Notes under the pieces: model-generated | Seen by the model: the letters and a program-made list of their open reading frames with translations, nothing else | Told to the model about the DNA's origin: nothing | The model's database searches: none | DNA from: Mesorhizobium sp. M8A.F.Ca.ET.218.01.1.1 | Lineage (GTDB): Bacteria; Pseudomonadota; Alphaproteobacteria; Rhizobiales; Rhizobiaceae | Length of the DNA stretch: 64,000 bases | Direction: 5' to 3' | Assembly: GCF_004791165.1 (NCBI RefSeq) | Contig: NZ_SRUZ01000002.1 | Span: forward strand, 1-64,000 | Part shown: positions 17,789 to 26,301 of the stretch, piece after piece | How the letters are laid out: each line of letters opens with the position of its first letter | Position numbering within the stretch: position 1 is the stretch's first letter | Position numbers and translations under genes: made by a program

Positions 17789-18633
17789 TGGAACGCAGGA
17801 GCCCCGCCTTCACCGTCTTCATTTATGCCTGCGCGCTGCTGCTCGCCGCGATCATCCTGGCGCCCATCGCCTGGCTGTTCATCATGAGCATCTCGCCGGC
17901 CGCCGATCTTGCCGCCAAGCCGCTGCGCTGGTGGCCGCAGGCAGCCGACTTCTCCCGCTACCGACAATTGCTGTCGACGGCCGAAAACAGCGCGGGCGCC
18001 GCCTTCACCTCATCGCTGCGCAACAGCCTGGAGATATCAGGCATGGCGACGCTGGCGGCACTCGCCTTAGCCATCCCCGCCGGCTGGGCGGTATCGCGAA
18101 CGCCCGCGATCGGCTGGTCGCTGTCGATGGTCATCGCCACCTACATGCTGCCGCCGGTGGCGCTCGCCGTGCCGCTCTATATGGGCCTGTCGCATCTTGG
18201 CCTGCTCAACAATGTCTTCGGCCTGGCGCTGGTTTATCTCACCATATTGGCGCCGTTCACCACGTGGCTGATGAGGTCCGGCTTCGATTCCATCCCGCGC
18301 GAGATCGAGGCGGCGGCGATGATCGACGGCGCCGGCCTGTTCCAGACATTGCGCATCATCACATTGCCGCTGGCGGCGCCGGTCATGGCGACATCGGCGC
18401 TGTTCGCCGTGCTGCTGGCGTGGGACGAATTCTTCTACGCGCTGCTGTTCACCTCCGACCAGCGCGCCAAGACCTTGACCGTCGCCATCGCCGATTTGGC
18501 CGGCGGCCGTGTTTCCGACTACGGCCTGATCGCAACCGCCGGCGTGCTGGCGGCCTTGCCGCCGGTGCTGATCGGCCTTGTCATGCAGCGGGCGCTGATC
18601 TCGGGCCTGACCAGCGGCGGTGTGAAAGGATGA
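17788..18633 (+). CDS. Sugar ABC transporter permease (MalG/UgpE type)
   Basis: Second membrane subunit, 281 residues, starting at the ATG that shares one base with the first permease's stop. The EAA motif is at IEAAAMIDGAGLFQTLRIITLPLAAP, preceded by the MalG-like hydrophobic LPPVALAVPLYMGLSHLGLLNN and followed by LAWDEFFYALLFTSD. It pairs with the upstream permease and the downstream ATPase to make the heterodimeric channel of a carbohydrate uptake 1 (CUT1) importer. Its end overlaps the SIS gene start through a run of tandem ATG codons. Confidence 0.93.
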   Translation: MERRSPAFTVFIYACALLLAAIILAPIAWLFIMSISPAADLAAKPLRWWPQAADFSRYRQLLSTAENSAGAAFTSSLRNSLEISGMATLAALALAIPAGWAVSRTPAIGWSLSMVIATYMLPPVALAVPLYMGLSHLGLLNNVFGLALVYLTILAPFTTWLMRSGFDSIPREIEAAAMIDGAGLFQTLRIITLPLAAPVMATSALFAVLLAWDEFFYALLFTSDQRAKTLTVAIADLAGGRVSDYGLIATAGVLAALPPVLIGLVMQRALISGLTSGGVKG

Positions 18634-19655
18634 TGATGATGACTGCAGATAAGGAACGGCCGGCCGGATTGGTCGCCATCGACCGCGAAATGACGCGCCA
18701 GCACGCGGATGCGATCGCTTCGTTCCGGCAGAACACGGCCGAGGCGAAGAAGGCCGCAGCTTCCATCAAGCGCACCGGTCGTCTGCTCCTGCTTGGCATG
18801 GGCGGCTCGCATGCGGTGGGGCGTGCCGTCGAGCCGCTCTATCGCGGGCTCGGCATCGATGCGCTGGCGCTGCCGCTGTCCGAACAGCTTGGCCAGCCAC
18901 TGCCGCTCACGGGCCGCACCGTAATCGTGACCTCGCAATCCGGCGAAAGCGCCGAGGTCGTCAGATGGTTTTCGCGGGCCGGCGGCAGCTCGGACATTTT
19001 CGGCCTGACGCTCGAAGGCGGTTCATTTCTCGCCCGCACCGCGCCTTGCCTGGTCGGCGACGGCGGCACCGAGCTGGCTTTCGCCGCCACACGCAGCCTG
19101 ACCGTGACCCTGGCCCTGCATCTGGCCATCCTGGCTGCTCTGGGTGAGGATCCGGCCCCTGCCCTTGCCATGCTCGAGGCTCCGCAGGATTGCGACGTCG
19201 CCCCCGCGCTCGCAGCACTTGGCAAGGTGGATACGATCGTCACCTCCGGCCGCCGCCTGCAAGGCGTGGCCGAAGCCCTGGCGCTTGGCCTGACCGAACT
19301 GTCGCGGCTGCCCTGCTTTTCGCTCGAAGGCGGCCAGTTGCGGCACGGGCCGATGGAGATGCTCGGCCCCAAAATCGGCGTCATACTGTTTCGCGGCAAC
19401 GACCCCACGTCGGAGCTGGTGACCGCCATGGCCCTTTCAGTGATCGAGGCCGGCGCGCCGCTGGTCATTTTCGACGCGTCCGGGCAAGCGCCTGTCGCCG
19501 GTGCCGTCACGCTCTCGTTCAGACCCGCTTCAGGGATGGCCGCTGTCTTCACCATGCTGCCGGTGGCGCAGCGCCTCATGATCGCCTTCGCCGACAGCCG
19601 CGTCGACAATGCCGGCACGCCCGTGCGCACCACCAAGATCACCAGGAGCGAGTGA
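18630..19655 (+). CDS. SIS-domain sugar isomerase/deglycase-like protein
   Basis: Cytoplasmic enzyme of about 340 residues with two SIS (sugar isomerase) domains, like the isomerase half of GlmS. LLLLGMGGSHAVGRA (about 47-61) and VIVTSQSGESAEVVRWF (about 97-113) are the sugar-phosphate-binding loops; the second half has LEGGQLRHGPMEMLGP, the usual closing motif of AgaS/FrlB-like enzymes. Four ATG codons lie in tandem (18630, 18633, 18636, 18639). AAAGGA at 18625-18630 best fits the third or fourth, so the true start may be 6-9 bases later. Beside a PfkB kinase, it fits removal of an amine from a phosphorylated amino sugar or Amadori product (FrlB/AgaS role), an inference. Confidence 0.85.
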   Translation: MMMMTADKERPAGLVAIDREMTRQHADAIASFRQNTAEAKKAAASIKRTGRLLLLGMGGSHAVGRAVEPLYRGLGIDALALPLSEQLGQPLPLTGRTVIVTSQSGESAEVVRWFSRAGGSSDIFGLTLEGGSFLARTAPCLVGDGGTELAFAATRSLTVTLALHLAILAALGEDPAPALAMLEAPQDCDVAPALAALGKVDTIVTSGRRLQGVAEALALGLTELSRLPCFSLEGGQLRHGPMEMLGPKIGVILFRGNDPTSELVTAMALSVIEAGAPLVIFDASGQAPVAGAVTLSFRPASGMAAVFTMLPVAQRLMIAFADSRVDNAGTPVRTTKITRSE

Positions 19656-20593
19656 TGCGTCCGCTTGCGGTGATCGGCAACGTCAATGTCGACCTGATTG
19701 TCGGCCCGGTCGCGCCATGGCCGAAGGCGGGAACCGAGACCGTCGTCGATCATGACGAAATGCGCGTCGGCGGCCAGGCTGGCAACACCGGGCTCGCCTG
19801 GCAAGCGCTGGGCGTCGATTTCGCCATTGCCGCCAATGTCGGTGACGACCAGTTCGGCCATTGGCTTCGAGAAGCGTTCGGCGCCCGTGCCGAGAAATGG
19901 CCGGTCCGTCCCGAAGGCACGACCTTGTCGGTCGGCATGACCCATCCCGATGGCGAACGGACTTTCTTGACCACGCGCGGCCATTTGCCCCGCTTCAGCC
20001 TCGGGGATGTCTTGTCCGTTCTCGACGGCAGCGCGCTCTCCGGCGGCTACGCACTGCTCTCCGGCTCCTTCCTGACCGAGGACCTCACGCGCGAGTACAA
20101 TGCATTTTTTGACTGGGCCGACAGCCACGGCATATCAGTGGCGCTCGACACAGGCTGGCCGATCGATGGCTGGACCGAGGCCAATTGCGCCGCGACAAGG
20201 GCGTGGTTGTCACGCTGCGCGCTGGCGTTGTTCAACGAAGTCGAGACGGTGACCCTGGCGGGATTGCCGAGTCCTGAGGGCGCGGCGCGGGAAATCCGAT
20301 CCAGCATGAGGCAAGGCGCGACCTTCGTCGTCAAGCGCGGGCCGCGGGGCGCCATCGCAATCGGCCCGGATAGCGCGCTTGTCGAAGCCGCCGCGCCGGA
20401 TGTCCGTGTCGTCGACACGATCGGCGCCGGCGACGTCTTCAATGCCGCCTTCCTGGCCGCTTTGGCGCAGGAACAGCCGCTGTCCGTCTGCCTCCGCGCC
20501 GCGACCTATGTCGCCTCGCGCGCCATTTCCACCTTGCCCCGCACCTATGGCGGGCCGATGCAGTCTGGGGAATCCATGCATGAGCGCGCTTGA
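19655..20593 (+). CDS. PfkB-family carbohydrate kinase
   Basis: Ribokinase-fold sugar kinase of 312 residues. The N-terminal substrate block has GNVNVDLIVG and GGQAGNTGLAWQALG (PfkB signature 1 region), and the C-terminal signature DTIGAGDVFNAAFLAAL carries the catalytic Asp of the GAGD motif. The ATG at 19655 overlaps the SIS stop by one base; its own 3' end overlaps the ATPase start by 14 bases. It presumably phosphorylates the imported sugar before the SIS enzyme acts, as FrlD does for fructoselysine; the real substrate is unknown. Confidence 0.92.
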   Translation: MRPLAVIGNVNVDLIVGPVAPWPKAGTETVVDHDEMRVGGQAGNTGLAWQALGVDFAIAANVGDDQFGHWLREAFGARAEKWPVRPEGTTLSVGMTHPDGERTFLTTRGHLPRFSLGDVLSVLDGSALSGGYALLSGSFLTEDLTREYNAFFDWADSHGISVALDTGWPIDGWTEANCAATRAWLSRCALALFNEVETVTLAGLPSPEGAAREIRSSMRQGATFVVKRGPRGAIAIGPDSALVEAAAPDVRVVDTIGAGDVFNAAFLAALAQEQPLSVCLRAATYVASRAISTLPRTYGGPMQSGESMHERA

Positions 20594-21689
20594 AATCCGC
20601 GGCATCCGCAAAAGCTACGGCAGTGTCGAAACGCTGAAAGGCATCGACATCGCACTGCAGAGCGGTGAATTCCTGGTGCTGCTCGGATCGTCCGGCTGTG
20701 GAAAGTCGACGCTTCTCAACATCATCGCCGGCCTTGCCGAAGCGACCAGCGGCGATGTGCTGATCGGCGGCCGCTCGATCCTCGGCGTCCACCCCAAAAA
20801 CCGCGATATCGCCATGGTCTTCCAGTCCTACGCGCTCTATCCGAACCTGACCGTGCGCCGCAACATCGGCTTCGGGCTGGAGATGCGCGGCGTCGCCACT
20901 GACGAGCGCGACAGGGCGGTGAACGAAGCGGCGAGATTGCTGCAGATCGAAGCTCTGCTCGACCGCAAGCCGAGCCAGCTTTCCGGTGGCCAGCGCCAGC
21001 GCGTCGCCATCGGCCGAGCGCTGGTGCGCAACCCGCAGGTCTTCCTCTTCGACGAGCCGTTGTCCAATCTCGACGCCAAGCTGCGCCTGGAGATGCGCAC
21101 CGAATTGAAGCGCCTGCACCAGATGCTGCAGACGACCATTGTCTACGTTACCCACGACCAGATCGAGGCGATGACGCTGGCCAGCCGCATCGCCGTCATG
21201 CGTGACGGCAGGATCGAGCAGCTCGGCACGCCGGAAGAAATCTACAACGAGCCGGCAACACTCTATGTCGCCGGCTTCGTCGGCGCGCCGTCGATGAATA
21301 TGCTGCAGGCCACCGTCACCGGCGGCAAGCTGGCCATTGCCGAATCCGATGTACGGATCTCCTTGCCGGCACGCTATGCGAACGCGGCTCGTGAAGGCGC
21401 ACAAATGGTCGTCGGCATCAGGCCGGAAGCGCTTCGTGTGGCGACCGGAGCCGCCACCGACCTGTCATTGCCGGTGGAGATCGAGGTCGTCGAACTGACC
21501 GGCCCCGAACTGGTCACGACGGCCAGGATCGGCACGCAGCGGCTGACCGCTTGCCTCCCGCCGCGAGCCCAGGTCGCCAAGGGCGAAAAGCGCAGCCTCA
21601 CCTTCGACGAGGCCGCGCTTCGCTTGTTCGACCCCTCGACGGGCAAAGCCCTGCCGGCGACGGGTCTCGAACGGACGACGTCCCACTGA
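20580..21689 (+). CDS. Sugar ABC transporter ATP-binding protein (UgpC/MsmK type)
   Basis: Energising subunit of 369 residues. Walker A is GSSGCGKST (about 37-45), the Q-loop region is VFQSYALYPNLTV, the ABC signature is LSGGQRQRVAIGRAL and Walker B is VFLFDEPLSNLDAKLR, followed by THDQIEAM with the switch His. The C-terminal third (from about residue 240) is the TOBE/regulatory domain of the MalK/UgpC group, with IRPEALRV. The ATG at 20580 lies inside the end of the kinase gene. It completes a full importer in this operon, unlike the amino-acid-type operon that follows on the other strand. Confidence 0.94.
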   Translation: MSALEIRGIRKSYGSVETLKGIDIALQSGEFLVLLGSSGCGKSTLLNIIAGLAEATSGDVLIGGRSILGVHPKNRDIAMVFQSYALYPNLTVRRNIGFGLEMRGVATDERDRAVNEAARLLQIEALLDRKPSQLSGGQRQRVAIGRALVRNPQVFLFDEPLSNLDAKLRLEMRTELKRLHQMLQTTIVYVTHDQIEAMTLASRIAVMRDGRIEQLGTPEEIYNEPATLYVAGFVGAPSMNMLQATVTGGKLAIAESDVRISLPARYANAAREGAQMVVGIRPEALRVATGAATDLSLPVEIEVVELTGPELVTTARIGTQRLTACLPPRAQVAKGEKRSLTFDEAALRLFDPSTGKALPATGLERTTSH

Positions 21690-21730
21690 GATATCGAGGG
21701 CATCGGGCGTAGACAGGCAGCACCATCTGG

Positions 21731-22429
21731 CTACCACCCGATATGCGTGCCATCGAGGGTCTGGAAGGAGCCGCTATTCTCAATCGTGGCGCTGTCGATC
21801 ACCATGCGCAGGCCCCGCGCGCTGTCCTCGACAGCCAAGACCGCCTGATCGCCCCCCATGTCAGTCTTCACCCAGCCCGGATGCAGTGACAACACCGTTA
21901 TCCCGTCGACGCGTAAATCCTGCGCCAGTTGAGCGCTTGCCATGTTGAGCGCTGCCTTCGAGCAACGGTAGGCATAGTCGTCATCGTAATCATCAATCAG
22001 TCCCTCGGCCATCGACCCGGCACGGCTGCCGATATTGGCGATGACCCCCATGCGCCCCGCGGCCAGGTTCGGGCGCAGCGCCCTCGCCAGCAGCAGCGGA
22101 CCGAGCGTGTTGGTCCGCATGACCTTCAGGAATTCGTCCGGGGCGAATCTGTACAGGCCAGGGTTTCCGCTGCGGATGGCGGCGTTGTTGACAAGCACGT
22201 CCAGCGGCCTGCCACCAAGACGCGTGGCAAGATCCAGAATTGAAGCCGGATCGGCGACGTCGAGGGGGTGGAACTCGATGCGACCCTCGAAAGCTTGGGC
22301 CGGATGTGCGCGCCCGCAAGCGATCACCTGCCAGCCTTGTTGGGCGTATTGCCGCGCGAGTTCGCGGCCGAGCCCGCGCGCAGCGCCGGTTATCAGCACG
22401 GTCCGGTCGCCTTGCCCTTCTCTAGCCAA
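21731..22429 (-). CDS. Short-chain dehydrogenase/reductase
   Basis: Classical-type SDR of 232 residues: cofactor motif TGAARGLG (14-21), NNAA in place of NNAG, IGSRAGS with the catalytic Ser, and YAYRCSKAAL with the Tyr-x3-Lys pair. The end HPGWVKTDMGG is typical of the carbonyl-reductase/C-factor-like branch. It starts one base after the stop of the beta-glucosidase, so it is the last gene of the lacI-led operon. A role in oxidising or reducing the aglycone or sugar freed by that glucosidase is conceivable but unproven. It converges with the ABC ATPase gene with a 41-base gap. Confidence 0.88.
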   Translation of the reverse strand: MAREGQGDRTVLITGAARGLGRELARQYAQQGWQVIACGRAHPAQAFEGRIEFHPLDVADPASILDLATRLGGRPLDVLVNNAAIRSGNPGLYRFAPDEFLKVMRTNTLGPLLLARALRPNLAAGRMGVIANIGSRAGSMAEGLIDDYDDDYAYRCSKAALNMASAQLAQDLRVDGITVLSLHPGWVKTDMGGDQAVLAVEDSARGLRMVIDSATIENSGSFQTLDGTHIGW

Positions 22430-22430
22430 G

Positions 22431-23834
22431 TCAGGCGCTCTTCGCGACGGGCGCGGTCTCCTGCCGGGCGATCATTGCGTAGACGTCGCCGGAATACTTG
22501 ATGTGGCGCTGCTGCGTCGCGAAATCGACATGGGTGATGCCGAAGGGCGTCGTATAGCCATAGGCCCATTCGAAATTGTCGGTCAGCGTCCAGGCGAAAT
22601 AGCCGCGCACCGGCACGCCCTCGGCCGCCGCCTTGGCCACCTGCTCGAGATGGTCGACATAATAGGTGGCGCGCAGATCATCCCAGACATGCCCGTCCTT
22701 GCCGACGGTTTCCGGCGTCGTGGCGACGCCATTCTCGGAAATGTAGATCGCCGGCGGCGCATAGCGGTCGTTCACGTAGCGCAGGATGTCGTACATGCAG
22801 CGCGGCCAGATCTCGTAGTCGACCGCCGAATAAATGCCTTCCGGCTGTACCCGCCGGTAGCTCAGCGGCGCCAGTTCGTCACCCGCCGCGATCACCGAGC
22901 GGCGATAGATATTGATGCCGAGATAGTCGAGTGGCGCGGCGATGATCTCGTTGTCTTGTGCGTGGATCGGCGGCAACAGATCGCCGTAAAGCGCCAGCAT
23001 GTCCTCCGGATACGCACCCTTGAAGACGGCGTCGAGAAACCAGCGGTTCTGGGCGCCGTCGAAGCGCCGTGTCGCGGCGACATCGCGCGGCTCGTCGCTG
23101 GCGGCCTCCGCGACGTTGAGATCGAAGACGATGCCGACCTGAGCATCCGCCACCTCGGCCCGGATGACCGGAACGGCCAGGCCATGCGCCAGTAAGGCAT
23201 GATGACTGGCAGCCACGCCGCCCTTCACTCCGTCCCGGAATCCTGGCGCGTCCTCGCCGGTCGCGTGTCCCGACCAGCAGAACGTCCACGGTTCGTTGAG
23301 CGTCGTCCATTTCCTGACACGGTCGCCGAAGCTGCGGGCGGCAAGCCCGGCATAATCGGCGAAGGCGGCGGCTGTTTCCCGGTTGTACCAGCCGCCACGA
23401 TCCTGCAGCGCCTGCGGCAGGTCCCAATGGTAGAGCGTTGCATAGGGCTCGATACCGGCTTCGAGCAGATCATCGATCAGCCGGTCATAGAAGGCGATGC
23501 CCTTGGCGTTGACCTCGCCACGACCTTCGGGAAGAAGCCGCGTCCATGCGAAGGAAAAGCGGTAGGCGCCAAGGCCGAGCGCCTTGAGCACGGCGATATC
23601 CTCCTTCCAGCGATGATAGTGGTCGCAGGCGACATCGCCGCTCGAGCCGTCCACGATCGCACCCGGAATGCGGCAGAACCGGTCCCAGATGCTTTCGCCC
23701 TTGCCGTCGGCATCAGGCGAGCCCTCGATCTGGTAGGCCGCGGTCGCGGCGCCGAACACGAAGCCCCGGGGAAAGACCAGCCCGGAGGCGCGGGCTTCGA
23801 GGGCTCGGCGAGCGTTATCGATGCTTGATGTCAT
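22431..23834 (-). CDS. GH1 family beta-glucosidase
   Basis: Cytoplasmic retaining glycosidase of 467 residues, normal for family GH1. The acid/base glutamate is Glu 181 in TTLNEPWTF and the nucleophile is Glu 367 in YISENGVATTP; FPRGFVFGAATAAYQIEG at the N-terminus and WTLTDNFEWAYGYTTPFG near the C-terminus are classic GH1 blocks. There is no signal peptide, so the substrate must be imported first. Its start overlaps the permease gene by 20 bases, tying it to an amino-acid-type transporter rather than a sugar transporter. The imported molecule may therefore be a glucosylated polar compound; this is inference. Confidence 0.94.
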   Translation of the reverse strand: MTSSIDNARRALEARASGLVFPRGFVFGAATAAYQIEGSPDADGKGESIWDRFCRIPGAIVDGSSGDVACDHYHRWKEDIAVLKALGLGAYRFSFAWTRLLPEGRGEVNAKGIAFYDRLIDDLLEAGIEPYATLYHWDLPQALQDRGGWYNRETAAAFADYAGLAARSFGDRVRKWTTLNEPWTFCWSGHATGEDAPGFRDGVKGGVAASHHALLAHGLAVPVIRAEVADAQVGIVFDLNVAEAASDEPRDVAATRRFDGAQNRWFLDAVFKGAYPEDMLALYGDLLPPIHAQDNEIIAAPLDYLGINIYRRSVIAAGDELAPLSYRRVQPEGIYSAVDYEIWPRCMYDILRYVNDRYAPPAIYISENGVATTPETVGKDGHVWDDLRATYYVDHLEQVAKAAAEGVPVRGYFAWTLTDNFEWAYGYTTPFGITHVDFATQQRHIKYSGDVYAMIARQETAPVAKSA

Positions 23835-25467
23835 ATTTTCTCTCGATGGTGCTGACGAGGCTTGCCGCGGCCAGCGTCAGGAAAATGTAGAAGATGGCGG
23901 CTGAGTTGTAGGGCGCGAACGGCAGGAAACTTGCCGATTGGAATTCCCGCATGCGCTGCGTGATGTCGCGGATCGACAGGATCGACAAGAGCGACGTGTC
24001 CTTGAGGATGGCGATCAGCTCGTTGCCTAGCGGCGGGATGATGATGCGGAAGGCCTGCGGCAGCACGACCAGCCGGGCGGTACGCCAGCCGTTGAGGCCG
24101 AGACTGTGCGCTGCCTCGATCTGGCCCGCCGGGATTGCATTGATGCCGGAGCGGAAGATCTCGGCGAGATAGGCGGAATAGGCGAGCGCCATGGCGGCGA
24201 TTCCCCGCACCAGGTTCGGCGGATCGACCACGCCCTGCGTCGCGTCCTTGAGCGCTCCGGCGAGCGGCAAGCCGACATAGAGCACGATGACCAGCATCGG
24301 GATGCCGCGGATCGTGTCGACGATGAATTCCGACCCGATGGACAGCGGGTGCCTGCGGTGGATATGGCCGCCGAAAGTCAGCAGGCCGAGCACGATCGCC
24401 AGCACCGCGATCGTGATGCCGAACGCCTTGTCGCGGTCGTTCAACGCCTCCGTTCGCCACAGCACCTGCAGTCCGTCCGGCGCCATCGCGGCTGGAACGA
24501 GCGCAGCACTGACATCAGGGATCTTGCCGATCGCGTCGATCGCCTCCCGCGCGCCCCGAAAGGTGCGCAGCGGCACCTCGTTGTTGTCGGGGCCGCCCGG
24601 AAATTGCCCATAGCGGACCGCACCGAGTATGCCGGACGGCGTGCCGGACGTGACCGCGACCTTCCCGGCGAGAGAGCCGACGAGCACGTAGCTGTCGCGC
24701 GGCTGAAGCAGGAACCACGTTGCGGCGCAAACCATGAGGATGGTTGCCGCGATGCAGGTCAGGTCGGCCCGCCAGCTGTATTTGAGCTTGAGGAGCCCGA
24801 CCCAGAGCAGCCCCATCATTGCCGCCAGTATGTAGGCCGCGATAGCGGCGCGGATCGTCGTGGCGACACCCGCGGCGAATGCGATATGCGCGAAAAGCAG
24901 GATAAAGACCAAGCCCACGCCGTTCACCGCCGCAAGCGCCAAGCGCGCAAAACGCTGCATCGGGTTGCCGGTCTCACGACCGGCGCCGATGAAGAACATA
25001 CCGAGCGCCACGATCGTCACGCCTAGATAGGCGCGCAACAGCATAGCGGCCTGACCGCGCACCATGAGGTCGGCGGCATCCGTCAATCGCCGTGGCGTGA
25101 CGCCCTGAACCACCAGGTCGGAGGTGAACGGATCGACCGCGTTCGCCACGACCGATGCCGCGAAGGGATGGACCAGGCCGGTTGTCGCGAGCACCATGGC
25201 GGTGGCAAGGCTGATCCCGGCGGCAACGACCGCGAGGCGCGGCGATCTGGACGAGGCGCGCGAGAACACAACCACGGCAAGGCCGGCGATAAACGCGACG
25301 GCAAGCGCCAGGAAGCCCGGCACGAAGGCTGACGAGCCATTCTCCACGCCGAGGATGGCGCGAAGCGAGCGCTGGTAGTTAACCGACGAAGCAAAGAGAT
25401 AGACGATGAACGGCAACGCCGCGACGATGATCAGATTGCTGGGCCGCAGGCGCATGAGAAGCTGCAT
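23815..25467 (-). CDS. Polar amino-acid-type ABC permease with long N-terminal extension
   Basis: The last 215 residues are a standard His/Glu/Gln-type permease domain: IVDTIRGIPMLVIVLYVGLPL, then the EAA loop IEAAHSLGLNGWRTARLVVLPQAFRIIIPPLGNE and LKDTSLLSILSI. In front lies an unusual region of about 330 residues with roughly seven more hydrophobic spans and a soluble segment of about 100 residues (GSLAGKVAVTSGTPSGILGAV to TEALNDRDKA). At 550 residues the protein is about twice the normal size. A Met at 25467 (MQLLMRLRPSN) is preferred over the upstream start at 25491. It pairs with the adjacent binding protein; no ATPase gene is present in the operon. Confidence 0.88.
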   Translation of the reverse strand: MQLLMRLRPSNLIIVAALPFIVYLFASSVNYQRSLRAILGVENGSSAFVPGFLALAVAFIAGLAVVVFSRASSRSPRLAVVAAGISLATAMVLATTGLVHPFAASVVANAVDPFTSDLVVQGVTPRRLTDAADLMVRGQAAMLLRAYLGVTIVALGMFFIGAGRETGNPMQRFARLALAAVNGVGLVFILLFAHIAFAAGVATTIRAAIAAYILAAMMGLLWVGLLKLKYSWRADLTCIAATILMVCAATWFLLQPRDSYVLVGSLAGKVAVTSGTPSGILGAVRYGQFPGGPDNNEVPLRTFRGAREAIDAIGKIPDVSAALVPAAMAPDGLQVLWRTEALNDRDKAFGITIAVLAIVLGLLTFGGHIHRRHPLSIGSEFIVDTIRGIPMLVIVLYVGLPLAGALKDATQGVVDPPNLVRGIAAMALAYSAYLAEIFRSGINAIPAGQIEAAHSLGLNGWRTARLVVLPQAFRIIIPPLGNELIAILKDTSLLSILSIRDITQRMREFQSASFLPFAPYNSAAIFYIFLTLAAASLVSTIERKYDIKHR

Positions 25468-25532
25468 CCGGTCCCGTCCTCCCGTTCCCATGGCTCCGGC
25501 GCCAGGCGCCGGAGCCGAAGTCCTTCAAGCGG

Positions 25533-26279
25533 CTATTTTGCGCCCCAGTATTTGGCGATCAGCGCGTCGAGGCTGCCGTCGGCCTTGATCGCCTTCAGCC
25601 CTTCATTGAACGCGGCGATGTTCTCGTCGCCCTTGCGGAAGACCAGCCCGAGAGGATCGGACTGGAGATTCCTGATCGGCACGACCAGCTCGCCGGCGAA
25701 TTCCTTTTCATAGGCGGCGGCATTGGCGCCGTTGATGACAACGCCGTCGACGTCCTTGTTCTTCAGCGCGATGACCGAGGCCGCGAAACTGTCGTAAGCG
25801 ACCACATTGTCCTTGCCGACAATGCTTTCAGCGACCTGCGCGTCGGTGGTGTTGGCCTGCGCCGAGAGCTTCTTGCCTTTCGCCTTGAAGTCATCGAGGG
25901 ATAGACCCTCGTCTTCCACCCGCATGAGCACGGCCTGGCTGTTGACGATGTAAGGGTCGGAGAAATCCATCGCCTTCTTGCGTTCGTCGGTGATGGAGAC
26001 GCCGGAGGCGACCAGGTCGAAACTGCCCTGGTCGAGGGCGGCGAAGATGCCGTCCCAGCCGGTGGTGACGAATTCGGCCTTGCAGTTGATCTTGCCGCAG
26101 ACCGCCTTCAGGACGTCGACGTCGAAGCCGACGATCTGGCCGGTCGCCGTGTCGACGCTTTCCATCGGCGGCGAGGTGGTGTCGGAACCGACCTTCAGAA
26201 CCTTGCCGCCCAGGTCGGCGGCGCTGGTAGCGCCGGCTGTCAGCAGCGCAAGCGCAAGCCCGATCAGGATTTTCTTCAT
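25533..26279 (-). CDS. Polar amino-acid-type ABC solute-binding protein
   Basis: Periplasmic family 3 binding protein of 248 residues with a signal peptide (MKKILIGLALALLTAGATSA, cleavage near residue 21). Family blocks include VGSDTTSPPMESVDTATGQIVGFDVDVL, the loop LDQGSFDLVASGVSITDERKKAMDFSDPY, and KNKDVDGVVINGANAAAY. The cognate permease follows downstream after a 65-base gap. These proteins bind amino acids, opines or other small polar ligands; with a beta-glucosidase in the operon a glycosylated ligand is possible. It lies directly downstream of the lacI gene. Confidence 0.92.
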   Translation of the reverse strand: MKKILIGLALALLTAGATSAADLGGKVLKVGSDTTSPPMESVDTATGQIVGFDVDVLKAVCGKINCKAEFVTTGWDGIFAALDQGSFDLVASGVSITDERKKAMDFSDPYIVNSQAVLMRVEDEGLSLDDFKAKGKKLSAQANTTDAQVAESIVGKDNVVAYDSFAASVIALKNKDVDGVVINGANAAAYEKEFAGELVVPIRNLQSDPLGLVFRKGDENIAAFNEGLKAIKADGSLDALIAKYWGAK

Positions 26280-26301
26280 GCTCTTCCTCCCATTTTGATG
26301 G

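Noticed and set aside
16933..18633. A 566-codon reading in which the second permease would have a long N-terminal extension
   Set aside because: The extension is the wrong frame of the first permease gene; the real start is the ATG at 17788 overlapping its stop.
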